Of a stretch of DNA of 64,000 nucleotides, positions 18,361 through 27,859 are shown piece by piece. The DNA is taken from NCBI GenBank assembly GCA_963753055.1, contig CAVWAP010000002.1, positions 515,001-579,000 on the forward strand. The letters run 5' to 3'. A model generated the notes under the pieces. That model was not told the DNA's origin. It made no database searches and was given only the letters and a program-made list of their open reading frames with translations. How positions within the stretch are numbered: the stretch's first letter is position 1; every line of letters begins with the position of its first letter. The stretch is from JAUWGC01 sp963753055 (GTDB lineage Bacteria > Bacteroidota > Bacteroidia > Bacteroidales > B18-G4). The translations under genes and the position numbers were made by a program.

Positions 18361-19803
18361 ATGAAAAACAAGAACATTAAGGAATTGCTGGGATCCGGAA
18401 AGGTCGGTGAAGAGGTACTTGTAAAAGGATGGGTAAGGACCAAGCGAGCAAGTAAGAACGTTGGCTTTATTGCACTTAACGATGGCACTACCATTCATAA
18501 TTTGCAGATTGTCATCGACTATTCCAAGATTAGCGAAGCTTTGCTTAACGAAATTCATACTGGTGCTTCATTATCTGTCAAAGGCAACCTTATAGAATCG
18601 ATGGGCAGTGGCCAGGCAGTGGAACTGGCTGCAGAAATAATCGATGTATTGGGAAAAGCTGACCCGGATGAGTATCCCCTGCAACCTAAAAAACATAGTC
18701 TTGAGTTCCTCAGGGAAAAGGCTCATCTAAGGTTCAGGACAACTACTTTTGGAGCCATTACAAGGATAAGACATGGACTGATATTTGCTATCCATAAATA
18801 TTTTAATGATAATGGGTTTTATAATATCCATACACCTATAATTACTGGTTCTGATGCTGAAGGAGCTGGAGAGATGTTCAGGGTTTCAGTGCTGGATCCA
18901 AAAAACCCTCCTCTTACAGAAGACGGTAAAGTGGATTATAAGCAGGATTTCTTTGGGAAAGAAACCAACCTAACTGTTTCCGGGCAGCTGGAAGCTGAAC
19001 TTGCAGCCCTGGCCATGTCGAAAGTATACACCTTCGGTCCCACCTTCAGGGCTGAAAACTCAAACACTTCACGGCACCTGGCTGAGTTCTGGATGATTGA
19101 ACCGGAAATGGCATTTTATGATATTCAAGATAATATGGACCTTGCTGAGGATATGCTCAAATACCTTATCAGCTATATCTTTGAACACTATGCTGACGAT
19201 GTCCAATTCATGGATAAACGATTCTCTGATGAAGAGAATCAAAAGAAGATGGAAGATCGATCGTCAATGGGACTGATTGAGCGTCTGCAGTTTGTACTTG
19301 CCAATGATTTTGAAAGGATCACCTATACCGAAGCCTTTGATATTTTGAGAAACTCCAAACCCAATAAGAAAGGTAAATTCCAATTTCCTTTGGACCAATG
19401 GGGAGCAGACTTTCAAAGCGAACATGAACGATATCTCGTTGAGAAGCATTATAAAAAACCAGTTATGGTTACTGATTACCCAATGGAGATCAAAGCATTT
19501 TATATGAGGCAGAACGATGATGGAAAGACAGTCAGGGCTTTGGACGTTCTGTTCCCGCAAATAGGTGAGATAATTGGAGGATCGCAGCGTGAGGAGCGAT
19601 ATGATAATTTATATCAGCGCATTAAGGAACTCGATATACCTGAGAAGGAGTTATGGTGGTACCTTGAAACAAGGAAATTTGGTACTGTTGAACATAGCGG
19701 GTTCGGACTAGGGTTTGAAAGACTTATGATGTTTGTTACCGGCATGGGAAATATCAGGGATGTAATTCCTTTCCCAAGAGCACCCCAAAATGCTGAGTTC
19801 TAG
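18361..19803 (+). CDS. asnS: asparaginyl-tRNA synthetase
   Basis: A 480-residue class II synthetase charging tRNA-Asn. The N-terminal OB fold (VKGWVRTKRASKNVGFIALNDG) binds the anticodon. The catalytic core shows motif 2 (GPTFRAENSNTSRHLAEFWMIEPE) and motif 3 (GFGLGFERLMMFVTGMGNIRD). The Asn-type core separates it from AspRS. The ATG at 18361 is preferred to the TTG just before it. Confidence 0.96.
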   Translation: MKNKNIKELLGSGKVGEEVLVKGWVRTKRASKNVGFIALNDGTTIHNLQIVIDYSKISEALLNEIHTGASLSVKGNLIESMGSGQAVELAAEIIDVLGKADPDEYPLQPKKHSLEFLREKAHLRFRTTTFGAITRIRHGLIFAIHKYFNDNGFYNIHTPIITGSDAEGAGEMFRVSVLDPKNPPLTEDGKVDYKQDFFGKETNLTVSGQLEAELAALAMSKVYTFGPTFRAENSNTSRHLAEFWMIEPEMAFYDIQDNMDLAEDMLKYLISYIFEHYADDVQFMDKRFSDEENQKKMEDRSSMGLIERLQFVLANDFERITYTEAFDILRNSKPNKKGKFQFPLDQWGADFQSEHERYLVEKHYKKPVMVTDYPMEIKAFYMRQNDDGKTVRALDVLFPQIGEIIGGSQREERYDNLYQRIKELDIPEKELWWYLETRKFGTVEHSGFGLGFERLMMFVTGMGNIRDVIPFPRAPQNAEF

Positions 19804-19900
19804 TACAAAATTCCTTGCACTGATCAGAATTGCATTTTAAATGAATATTTATTAACTTCGGGACAGCCCACAACATGACGTTTGAAGTATTGATCTGAAT

Positions 19901-21385
19901 ATGCTAAATCAACGACTACAACAGAAATTATTACAAAAGCTTTCTCCTCAGCAAATCTTGTTGATGAAACTGCTGCAAATACCGTCTGTGGCACTTGAAC
20001 AAAGGATCAAGCAAGAGATAGAAGAGAACCCTGCACTTGAGGAAATGGCAGACAGCGAAGATTACGATGATGAAACTAAAGAGTCGGATGATGATTTTCA
20101 GGATGATGGGGATACTGATTCTGATGTTGAGGAGTATGACAGCAGCAATGATGAGTTCGACCTGGATGATTATTTTAATGATGATGATACTCCTTCTTAT
20201 AAGCTGAGTTCAGGAAACCAATCTGGCAATGATGAAAGAAAAGAGATCCCGTTTGCTTCTGGGATTAGCTTTCATGACATGCTTTTGACACAGCTGGGTT
20301 TGCGAAGCTTAAATGAGCAGGAAATGATCATTGCGGAGAACATTATTGGTAATTTGGATGATTCCGGATACCTGAACAGGGATGTTAATGCTATGGTTGA
20401 CGACCTGGCTTTTTCTCAAAACATACAAACGGACCGGGATGAGATACTTGAAGTGCTGAAAGAAATACAGGAATTGGACCCTGCAGGAGTTGGCGCACGC
20501 AATCTTCAGGAATGCCTCCTGATTCAGATGCACAGAAAAGATGAAAGCAAGGAGCCAATCAAGAATGCTATTCTGATCCTGGACAATTATTTTACAGAGT
20601 TCACGAAGAAGCATTATGAAAAGATCATCAAACGGGCTAAGATATCGGAACATCAGCTCAAAGAAGCTATTGATGAGATCTTAAAGCTAAACCCTAAGCC
20701 GGGTAATTCCATGATGGAAACGACAAAGACGAATCAATACATTATCCCGGATTTTATTGTTCATAATAATAATGGTGACCTGGAGCTTACCTTAAATTCA
20801 AGGAATACACCGGAGCTCAGGTTGAGCAGGACCTATCTTGATATGATGGAAGCCTATTCAGAGAACAAAAAAAATCGTCAGAAAAAGGATGCCTTCCTGT
20901 TTGTAAAACAAAAGATTGATTCTGCAAAGTGGTTTATGGAAGCCATCAAGCAACGGCAGAATACTCTATTTATAACGATGAATGCCATTATGGAATACCA
21001 GAGGGGTTATTTCCTGACGGGGGATGAGACAAACCTGAAACCAATGATACTTAAAGATATTGCTGAGAGAGTTAACCTGGATATTTCAACAATTTCCAGG
21101 GTGGCGAACAGTAAATATGTTCAGACACCGTTTGGCACCTTCCTTCTGAAAAGTTTCTTTTCTGAGTCAATGCAAACCGAAGCAGGTGAGGAAGTCAGTA
21201 CTCGTGAGATCAAAAAAATACTTTCAGAATGTATAGAACAGGAAAGTAAAAAGAAACCATACACTGATGAGCAGCTGACTGAAATATTGAAAAAGCGTGG
21301 CTATCATATTGCACGCAGAACGGTTGCTAAATACCGCGAACAGTTAAATATTCCTGTTGCCCGACTTAGAAAGGAATTAACCTGA
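19901..21385 (+). CDS. rpoN: RNA polymerase sigma-54 factor
   Basis: A 494-residue sigma-54. Region I is Gln/Leu-rich (LSPQQILLMKLLQIPSVALE), a strongly acidic region II follows (about 45-105), then the core-binding domain (LDPAGVGARNLQECLLIQ). The C-terminal RpoN box is ARRTVAKYRE (about 472-481). It directs transcription from -24/-12 promoters with enhancer proteins. No sigma-54 activator gene lies in this window. The next gene starts 17 bp downstream and is probably cotranscribed. Confidence 0.97.
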   Translation: MLNQRLQQKLLQKLSPQQILLMKLLQIPSVALEQRIKQEIEENPALEEMADSEDYDDETKESDDDFQDDGDTDSDVEEYDSSNDEFDLDDYFNDDDTPSYKLSSGNQSGNDERKEIPFASGISFHDMLLTQLGLRSLNEQEMIIAENIIGNLDDSGYLNRDVNAMVDDLAFSQNIQTDRDEILEVLKEIQELDPAGVGARNLQECLLIQMHRKDESKEPIKNAILILDNYFTEFTKKHYEKIIKRAKISEHQLKEAIDEILKLNPKPGNSMMETTKTNQYIIPDFIVHNNNGDLELTLNSRNTPELRLSRTYLDMMEAYSENKKNRQKKDAFLFVKQKIDSAKWFMEAIKQRQNTLFITMNAIMEYQRGYFLTGDETNLKPMILKDIAERVNLDISTISRVANSKYVQTPFGTFLLKSFFSESMQTEAGEEVSTREIKKILSECIEQESKKKPYTDEQLTEILKKRGYHIARRTVAKYREQLNIPVARLRKELT

Positions 21386-21402
21386 TTCACTTAACTGATC
21401 AT

Positions 21403-22014
21403 ATGGAGAACAACCTGGCCAGGACCCTTTCAGTCATTTTCCAACCATTGCTTATTCCAACGTATGGCTTTATCATACTCTTGAATATGAATGCTTTTTT
21501 TTCGTTGATGATAAATCCATCAGCGAAATGGATGATCATGGGCGTTGTCTTTCTGACAACCTTCCTGTTTCCTGCTATTATGATATTCTTTCTGATGAAA
21601 ATGGGTATTATCACATCCCTGAACCTCAGAAGCCGCCAGGAAAGAGTGCTGCCATTCCTGATCACCGGCGTGTTTTACTACCTGGTCTATTACATGCTTA
21701 AGCAATTGCAGATCTCCCCGATCTACAATTATTTCATGATCGGTACCACATTTATCATTGTGGTTGCTATGATGATAAATTTCTTTTGGAAGATCAGCAT
21801 TCATATGATTAGCCTTGGTGGCATGCTGGGTGCCTTCCTGGGTTTATCTTTTGTGATGATGATTGATATGACATTATTGTTACTGCTGATCATTTTCGTC
21901 AGCGGACTGGTAGGATATTCCCGGCTATACCTTAAGGCACATACGCCAGCACAGGTCTATGCAGGTTTTGCAACTGGCTTTTTTGTGATGCTCGGATTTT
22001 TTATCTTTCTATAA
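21403..22014 (+). CDS. PAP2-like multi-pass membrane protein
   Basis: A 203-residue protein with six or so hydrophobic segments. Near the end, SRLYLKAHTPAQVYAGFATG resembles the third PAP2 phosphatase motif (SR...H...V.AG), and KISIHMISLGG stands where the PSGH motif would be. The first motif is weak (RSRQERVLPF). It could be a lipid phosphatase-like protein or a diverged relative without activity. It follows rpoN by 17 bp. Confidence 0.6.
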   Translation: MENNLARTLSVIFQPLLIPTYGFIILLNMNAFFSLMINPSAKWMIMGVVFLTTFLFPAIMIFFLMKMGIITSLNLRSRQERVLPFLITGVFYYLVYYMLKQLQISPIYNYFMIGTTFIIVVAMMINFFWKISIHMISLGGMLGAFLGLSFVMMIDMTLLLLLIIFVSGLVGYSRLYLKAHTPAQVYAGFATGFFVMLGFFIFL

Positions 22015-22017
22015 GAC

Positions 22018-22689
22018 CTACTGATAGGGGATAAGGGCAATTCCGACAGTAATGGGATATGTTTGAGGACCCCGGTCTTCTTTGAATAATTTGGATAAGG
22101 CGAAATATCCAAACACATTGACCCATTTGTATCCGAAGCGTATGGTAGGGCCATACTGAACAGTTTCTAATTGTTTGACACCCTTATTTTTCCATTTCAC
22201 TTCGACACCATCATCTGACAGACGCTCTCCTACATACTTTACTTTGCTGTCGTATAGGAACCCAACTTTGAACCCAAAGGCCATCCTGAACCCTTTCTTT
22301 GAACGATACCTGAACTCAAATGGAATATCAAAATAAGAGGCTTGCAATTTGGATCTTTTGTAATCAATACTATCGCCTATACGCTCAAATGAAATTGAAT
22401 CAGCTTTTATGTCGGGAATAAATGTATTACTGTAAAGATTATGAAAGCTGGTCCCGATACCGATTGCCATACTAACTCCTCCATCGCCAATACGATGATT
22501 ATACATGAGGTTGATCAGGAAACCCTGGTTTATTGTTCTTGCTCTGGTATTTTCAGGCATGTCCATCCATATATCAGTAAAAAAGCCTAAACCCAGGTCG
22601 AACTTCTTATAAGTGGTCTCCATAGCCTTTTGAGCAAACAGGTTGCTGGCAAACAGAATGAACAGGGTAAGCACAAATATTCTCTTCAT
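22018..22689 (-). CDS. outer-membrane beta-barrel protein (PorT-like)
   Basis: A 223-residue protein with a signal peptide (MKRIFVLTLFILFASNLFAQ) and alternating beta strands rich in Gly and aromatics, e.g. YGPTIRFGYKWVNVFGYFAL. This is the style of Bacteroidota outer-membrane barrels. The function is unknown. It is convergent with the PAP2-like gene (4-bp gap). Confidence 0.7.
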   Translation of the reverse strand: MKRIFVLTLFILFASNLFAQKAMETTYKKFDLGLGFFTDIWMDMPENTRARTINQGFLINLMYNHRIGDGGVSMAIGIGTSFHNLYSNTFIPDIKADSISFERIGDSIDYKRSKLQASYFDIPFEFRYRSKKGFRMAFGFKVGFLYDSKVKYVGERLSDDGVEVKWKNKGVKQLETVQYGPTIRFGYKWVNVFGYFALSKLFKEDRGPQTYPITVGIALIPYQ

Positions 22690-22783
22690 CTTTTTTGATT
22701 CTTTTATTGTAAACGCAAAGATACGATATATCTTGCATTATTTGAAAATCCATCCTATGCGCATATATTGGTAATAATACCCA

Positions 22784-22814
22784 TTGACTTTCCTATGGTT
22801 TAGTGTTTACTTTG
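22784..22814 (+). promoter_or_regulatory. orphan promoter-like pair (TTG ... TACTTTG)
   Basis: TTG at 22784-22786 and TACTTTG at 22808-22814 are 21 bp apart, the usual Bacteroidota -33/-7 distance. They point to the plus strand, where no protein gene follows but a strong terminator does. Confidence 0.35.
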
Positions 22815-22820
22815 TATAAG

Positions 22821-22919
22821 ACATTGCTCATTACATGATGACGCAATTTCCGGACCCTCTAAGCCCAGATCTAATATAAATTATATTCACCCCGTTTGTT
22901 TTGTGCAAACGGGGTTTTT
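22821..22919 (+). ncRNA. candidate small RNA of about 100 nt
   Basis: This stretch lies between the promoter-like pair at 22784-22814 and a strong plus-strand terminator. Both neighbouring protein genes are on the minus strand, so the terminator serves neither of them well. The only minus-strand frame covering it reads as an unlikely protein. No known RNA family was recognised. Confidence 0.35.
22890..22919 (+). terminator. intrinsic terminator on the plus strand
   Basis: CCCCGTTTG and CAAACGGGG form a perfect 9-bp stem with a 7-base loop, followed by TTTTT on the plus strand. Confidence 0.7.
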
Positions 22920-22969
22920 GCTTAACAGCTTTCCATAGATTTTTGTATATAGCTTTCCTGCTTTTTAGC

Positions 22970-23323
22970 TTACCATGGATTTTCAAAATCCTTAGAAGTA
23001 TAGATGTGATTTCTGGAGGTAAAAAGCGTATCGGATTTCTCAGGATTGACCAATAATGGGTTCTGGAAAAAGAACTTTTGCAAGCTGGCAATGGGAGTCA
23101 GGATCAATAAATAAATAACCGCTAATAGAAATCTCGTGATTAGCATATTGAGCCACTTTCCTATCCAATGGAATACACGGCCGGTAAATACCCTGAGCTT
23201 TTCGGGACTGAGCGCAATAATTACAAGAATAAAAGATGCAATCAGAAACGATTTATAGCTGAAGAAAATATACCCGGCCATTAATAGTACAGATATAATT
23301 AATAGGGTTCTGGTATCTTTCAT
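22970..23323 (-). CDS. SxtJ-like membrane protein
   Basis: A 117-residue protein with three or four hydrophobic segments, including ALSPEKLRVFTGRVFHWIGKW, typical of the SxtJ family. In the saxitoxin cluster, sxtJ lies with a carbamoyltransferase (sxtI) and sxtK, and the same trio appears here on the same strand. The biochemical role is unknown; a membrane partner of the carbamoyltransferase is a reasonable guess. Confidence 0.72.
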   Translation of the reverse strand: MKDTRTLLIISVLLMAGYIFFSYKSFLIASFILVIIALSPEKLRVFTGRVFHWIGKWLNMLITRFLLAVIYLLILTPIASLQKFFFQNPLLVNPEKSDTLFTSRNHIYTSKDFENPW

Positions 23324-23338
23324 GAAGTTAAATTTTGG

Positions 23339-23488
23339 TTAAAATAATGTATACAATAGTGGGGAAACAGAAATGCTGCCAGCCGTGAGACTGACAATTG
23401 CAACAATCATTAAAAAGAATACAGTTGGCAAAAGCCACCATTTTTTTCTGAATGTCAAGAATCCCCATAGGTCTTTAATTGTTTTCAT
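23339..23488 (-). CDS. DUF5989 (SxtK-like) small membrane protein
   Basis: A 49-residue ORF beginning MKTIKDLWGFLTFRKKWWLL, then one hydrophobic helix. The Trp-rich start and single helix match the DUF5989/SxtK family. It is 11 bp after the carbamoyltransferase and 15 bp before the SxtJ-like gene, so the three are one operon. Confidence 0.75.
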   Translation of the reverse strand: MKTIKDLWGFLTFRKKWWLLPTVFFLMIVAIVSLTAGSISVSPLLYTLF

Positions 23489-23499
23489 CTCATCAGGAA

Positions 23500-25152
23500 T
23501 TATGAGGTAATGCAATCTTCCAATGCAATATCCTTCTGTTTAACAATATTTAATTCTTTGCTGATCAGGTAACAATCCATGACCAGGTAATCCATTCCTG
23601 TGTTTTTAAAGAAATTAATGGCATCTTCAGGTGAACATATCGTGGGCTCTTTAATTGAGCACATACTGCAGTTGACAAGGGCCTTTTTCTTCGTCATTTT
23701 CAATAATTCATGAAGAAATGAGTTTTCCTGGCAATTGTCAACTGTTGTTAACTCCAATGGCATTAATGCCTCCCTGCCTTTTATTTCAGTATTAACACGT
23801 CTTGTAATGTCCGGGTTGTCAGGATTAGCCAATATGCTTCTGTGGCCGGATGTGTATGCTCCAAATTCCATTCGACCACGAAAAACCCCGACAATCTTAT
23901 CTTGTTTTATTAATTCAGCAATTTCATCCATTAAGCCTTGCTGGTCATCGTATTTATAGTATTGAAAATCTCCTGCCTCTATAGCCTTCATAAGATCATT
24001 TGTAGTGTATGATGGTCCCAATGACCAATTTCTTATCTTATTGGTTTCTGAACTGACTACTCTTTTTTGCCTGAAATACAGGTGTTGGACAGCGAGAGCG
24101 GCACCAATTGCGGCACCATCATCACCAGAAGCTGATTGAATAAATACTTTATCAAATATTCCTGATTCCTGTATTATTGTGATTAAGCGAGTGTCAAGTG
24201 CCATATCACCTGATAAGCAAATACTCCCGGACTGGGTAAGTTGTTTCGCTTCCCTGCAAAGGTTGATAATGATTTCCTTAAGCACATTGTAGAAAGCTAA
24301 GGCCAGGTTAAAATGATGCTGATTTAATTCCTTTGTAGAATTTCTTTTAGGAAAACCGAACAACAGCTCCCATTTTTGCTCATTGATCAAATGGGCTCCG
24401 GTAGTATATTGGAAATAAGCCTGGTTTAAATGAATGGATCCATCTTGCTTAATATCAACCAATTTCCCCTTAATCATCTTCACATAATCACTTGTTTCCT
24501 CGGCATAATAATCTCCAAGCGAGGCCAGCATGGAAAAAGATTTCTGGGACTCACAATGATCATAACCAAGATATGTTGCAAAGGAATTGTACAATAATCC
24601 AAGGGAATGGGGATATCGTAATTCTTTAATGATCTTTATCTTGCTTTGATGTCCATGGCAAATGGATGTTGTTGCCCACTCACCTACACTGTCAATGACA
24701 AGGATAGCCGCTTCATCATAGGGTGAGGTGTAAAAAGAACTGGCGGCATGAGAAAGATGATGTTCAGAAAAGAGCAACTTGATCTTGCGGGGATCTGATT
24801 TGCGAAGCTTTTTAAGTTCTTTAAAAATCAGGGAACGCAAGAAGACTTTCTCATTTATCCAGACCGGCATCGACGCAAGGAATGATTTTAACCCCTTCGG
24901 TGCAAATGCATAGTGGGTTTCAAGCAGTCTTTCAAACCTGAGCAGAGGTTTGTCGTGGAAGGCTATGGCATCAAGATCTTTCAATTCCAGGTTGCTGTAG
25001 TTTAAACAAAAATTAATGGCATTGCTTGGAAATGATGCGTCCCCTTTAATCCTTGTAAAGCGCTCCTCCTGAGCTGCAGCCACTATATCGCTATCAATAA
25101 CAATACATGCAGATGCATTGCTACAATATGCCGATATACCCAGTATCTTCAT
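23500..25152 (-). CDS. carbamoyltransferase (NodU/CmcH/SxtI family)
   Basis: A 550-residue O-carbamoyltransferase. The N-terminal part (about 1-350) is the TsaD-like carbamoyl-adenylate domain: MKILGISAYC start, EEHHLSHAASSFYTSP-like text (FSEHHLSHAASSFYTSP), GSICLSGDMALDTRL, and SASGDDGAAIGAAL. The C-terminal domain has FRGRMEFGAYTSGHRSILA. It transfers a carbamoyl group from carbamoyl phosphate to a hydroxyl of a sugar or natural product. The acceptor is unknown because no biosynthetic genes surround it. It leads an operon with DUF5989 and SxtJ-like genes. Confidence 0.92.
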   Translation of the reverse strand: MKILGISAYCSNASACIVIDSDIVAAAQEERFTRIKGDASFPSNAINFCLNYSNLELKDLDAIAFHDKPLLRFERLLETHYAFAPKGLKSFLASMPVWINEKVFLRSLIFKELKKLRKSDPRKIKLLFSEHHLSHAASSFYTSPYDEAAILVIDSVGEWATTSICHGHQSKIKIIKELRYPHSLGLLYNSFATYLGYDHCESQKSFSMLASLGDYYAEETSDYVKMIKGKLVDIKQDGSIHLNQAYFQYTTGAHLINEQKWELLFGFPKRNSTKELNQHHFNLALAFYNVLKEIIINLCREAKQLTQSGSICLSGDMALDTRLITIIQESGIFDKVFIQSASGDDGAAIGAALAVQHLYFRQKRVVSSETNKIRNWSLGPSYTTNDLMKAIEAGDFQYYKYDDQQGLMDEIAELIKQDKIVGVFRGRMEFGAYTSGHRSILANPDNPDITRRVNTEIKGREALMPLELTTVDNCQENSFLHELLKMTKKKALVNCSMCSIKEPTICSPEDAINFFKNTGMDYLVMDCYLISKELNIVKQKDIALEDCITS

Positions 25153-25265
25153 ACGTCCTGGTTTGGGTTAAAAAGGGGCGAAATATCTTTAAAACTAATA
25201 GAGAACTACTATGAGGGCAATACTGAATCAGTTATCGGTGTAAAGTAATCAGTTTGCGGTTCATA

Positions 25266-25919
25266 TCAGTCCTGTTTCATTAGCTTATCTTTAAAAATCT
25301 TCTCAAATTTCTCAAGCTTCGGCTTAATCATATAATTACAGTAAGGTTGAGTGGGATTGTTTTTGTAATAATCTATATGATAGGCTTCAGCTTTGTAAAA
25401 TACTGTCAATGGCTCTATCTCAGTCACGATCGGATCAGGGTAAACAGCAGCCTCTTCCAGCGCTTCCTTTGATTTTTCAGCAATTGCCTTCTGGCTTTCG
25501 TTATGGTAAAGAATTACTGACCTGTAGGGCGTCCCAACATCAGGTCCCTGACGGTTCAGGGTTGTTGGATCATGAACCTGCCAGAAGACCTCCAGGAGCT
25601 CTTCATAAGTGATCTTGGCTGGATCATATTTGATCTGGCACACCTCAGCATGTCCTGTATTCCCTGAGCATACCTGATCGTAAGTCGGGTATTCAGTTTC
25701 TCCACCGGCATAGCCGGGCATAACACTTTTGACGCCATCTAATCGCTGAAAAATGGCCTCCACACACCAAAAACAACCTGCACCAAATGTAGCCGTTTCA
25801 GTTCGTGCAGTACTTTCACTTTGCATAGACCCTGTTGTGTTCATCGTTAGTCCGTTAATAGTTAATCCGCCAATAAATGCAATGGCATATAGGATTACAG
25901 TATTAATAATTTTAATCAT
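25266..25919 (-). CDS. msrA: peptide-methionine (S)-S-oxide reductase
   Basis: A 217-residue MsrA with an N-terminal hydrophobic signal or anchor (about 5-25), so it probably acts in the envelope. The active site is FGAGCFWCVEAIF with catalytic Cys49. YAGGETEYPTYDQVCSGNTGHAE and YHIDYYKNNP follow. It repairs oxidised methionine. MsrB is not fused and not adjacent. The gene stands alone. Confidence 0.96.
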   Translation of the reverse strand: MIKIINTVILYAIAFIGGLTINGLTMNTTGSMQSESTARTETATFGAGCFWCVEAIFQRLDGVKSVMPGYAGGETEYPTYDQVCSGNTGHAEVCQIKYDPAKITYEELLEVFWQVHDPTTLNRQGPDVGTPYRSVILYHNESQKAIAEKSKEALEEAAVYPDPIVTEIEPLTVFYKAEAYHIDYYKNNPTQPYCNYMIKPKLEKFEKIFKDKLMKQD

Positions 25920-26094
25920 CAGGTACAGAATTGATATAATTATTCATTCAAGAATAATACCAACTTGTAAAAAACATTGATTAAGAAGCAGTTAGACTAA
26001 ACAGACTTGCGATGAGAACAGTGCTGTTTGTTCTATTATGAGCAATGAATGTTCGGAAGTGGACGGAATTGGCAACATTATATATTTATTTGAT

Positions 26095-26889
26095 CTAGTA
26101 TTCGAGGCACTTATTATATAACCCTTCTACCAGGTCGGCATCCTGCCCGAATTGGCAATACTCTTCTCTTAAATCTGAGAAGTACTTGCCGCTCACCTGT
26201 TCGACAGTTGGATCACTAGCCAGCCAAACGGGTGTACTTGCTCCCTGATCTGGTGTTTCATGGCCGCCAAACCCAAGATTATTGCTCAGTGCTGAGTTAA
26301 CATCTCCCGGGTGACAGGCATTTACGGTAATATTTTTAGAGTGGAGCATTTCAGCAAATGCCACAGTCAGCATCCTGTCGGCCTGCTTTGATTGGCGGTA
26401 AGCTTCGTTGTTATTGTACCTTCTGCGCTGAAACTCCAGGTCATCAATATCCAGGCCACCGGCCCAGTAGCTGGCCACGTTAATGATCCTTGAAGGGGCA
26501 GAATCCCCCATTATTTTAGTAAAATATTTCATCATCCAGAAATACCCAAGGACATTCGTCGCAAATTGCATTTCAATACCCTGCGGAGTCTCTTCCCGTC
26601 TCCTGGGAGTAACACCGGCATTATTAACAAGGATATGCAACGGACCTTCCCATCGCTCTGCAAGAGCTTTAATTGATACTTTCTGCGAAAGGTCCACAAT
26701 TTCAAAATGCACGTCCTCATTGCCAGTAGCTGTTTTGATATCATATACAGCCTGTTCTGCTTTGTTCTGGTCCCTCACTATCAATACAACTTTATGATCT
26801 GGCAGTCTTGCCAGCTGCCTTGCGATAGCTTTTCCAATGGCTCCTGTGGCACCTGTGACAGCACAAACCACCTGATTTTCCTTATTCAT
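26095..26889 (-). CDS. SDR family oxidoreductase (retinol-dehydrogenase-like)
   Basis: A 264-residue short-chain dehydrogenase. The cofactor motif is TGATGAIGKAIA (about 12-23), NNAG lies in the middle (LVNNAGVTPR), and the active site is INVASYWAGG with YRQSKQA as YxxxK. The substrate is unknown. It diverges from the HDAC-like gene at 26975 across 85 bp. Confidence 0.85.
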   Translation of the reverse strand: MNKENQVVCAVTGATGAIGKAIARQLARLPDHKVVLIVRDQNKAEQAVYDIKTATGNEDVHFEIVDLSQKVSIKALAERWEGPLHILVNNAGVTPRRREETPQGIEMQFATNVLGYFWMMKYFTKIMGDSAPSRIINVASYWAGGLDIDDLEFQRRRYNNNEAYRQSKQADRMLTVAFAEMLHSKNITVNACHPGDVNSALSNNLGFGGHETPDQGASTPVWLASDPTVEQVSGKYFSDLREEYCQFGQDADLVEGLYNKCLEY

Positions 26890-26974
26890 GGTATTGTTTT
26901 TTTAGTGAAATTATAAATAATATGAATATGAATTCATTGCAATTTTTTCTAACTTCGCTGCCTATTTTTACGCC

Positions 26975-27859
26975 ATGAAAGCCCTTTTCAATAAGATATT
27001 TACTGCCCACAATATCCATAGTGAAGCTGAAGGTGCATACCGGATAAAGGATTTTAATGAGTTCCCGGATATTGATTTTAATGGAGAAGAATATGTTACC
27101 CTGATCCATACTGAAAAATACAGGCAATTCATCAAATCTGCCTGTGAGAATAATGATTTCGTTGCGGAAGTGAGCTTGTCACCAGAGAGTTATGAGGCAG
27201 CCTGCCAGGCTGTGGGTCTTACCATTATGGCATCGGAACAACGAGATATTGCTGTCGTTCGCCCACCAGGGCATCATGCCGCAATAGAACGATCAGCTGG
27301 ATTTTGCTTCTTTAACAATATTGCTATAGCTTCACAAAAGCTCGTCAATGAAGGCAAACGAGTATTTATATTTGATATTGATGGGCACCATGGCGATGGT
27401 ACTCAATCCATCTTTTACAATTCGGACCAGGTTTACTATTGCTCCATTCACCAGCATTATGCTTACCCTTTTACAGGATTTCCCGAGGAGAGAGGAAAAG
27501 ATGAAGGTCTTGGATATACCGCTAACTTCCCGATATTTGAAGGTAGTGGTAATAAGGAGTTCCTTGCTGCTACGGATAAGGCTATTTCAGAAGCCCGGAA
27601 GTTTGATCCGGATGTGATAGCTGTGTCCGCTGGATTTGATAGTTATGTTCACGACCGTTTGCTGGGTCTGCAGGTTGACTCCCAGGGCTATTATGAATGC
27701 GCTTTTCGCCTGCGCAGGGCCTTCAGCAACATTTTTGCGGTTCTTGAGGGTGGATATCATTTCGATATTAAGAAATGTGTTGATTGCTTTATCGAAGGTA
27801 TCGGCAATGGGGCATTACCACCAAAAATGAAATGGGACCCCAATATGTCTATAGGATGA
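26975..27859 (+). CDS. histone-deacetylase-family protein
   Basis: A 294-residue zinc hydrolase of the HDAC/AcuC/APAH superfamily. RPPGHHA holds the active-site His pair, FDIDGHHGDGTQSIFY gives the zinc Asp/His, and SAGFDSYVHD the second Asp. Bacterial members remove acetyl groups from lysines, polyamines or other small amides; histones are absent, so the substrate is open. The next gene starts inside its stop codon (ATGA), so the two are translationally coupled. Confidence 0.92.
   Translation: MKALFNKIFTAHNIHSEAEGAYRIKDFNEFPDIDFNGEEYVTLIHTEKYRQFIKSACENNDFVAEVSLSPESYEAACQAVGLTIMASEQRDIAVVRPPGHHAAIERSAGFCFFNNIAIASQKLVNEGKRVFIFDIDGHHGDGTQSIFYNSDQVYYCSIHQHYAYPFTGFPEERGKDEGLGYTANFPIFEGSGNKEFLAATDKAISEARKFDPDVIAVSAGFDSYVHDRLLGLQVDSQGYYECAFRLRRAFSNIFAVLEGGYHFDIKKCVDCFIEGIGNGALPPKMKWDPNMSIG

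Noticed and set aside
22831..23091. 86-codon minus-strand ORF overlapping the SxtJ-like gene
   Set aside because: It crosses the terminator hairpin and reads as random basic sequence; the small-RNA reading is better.
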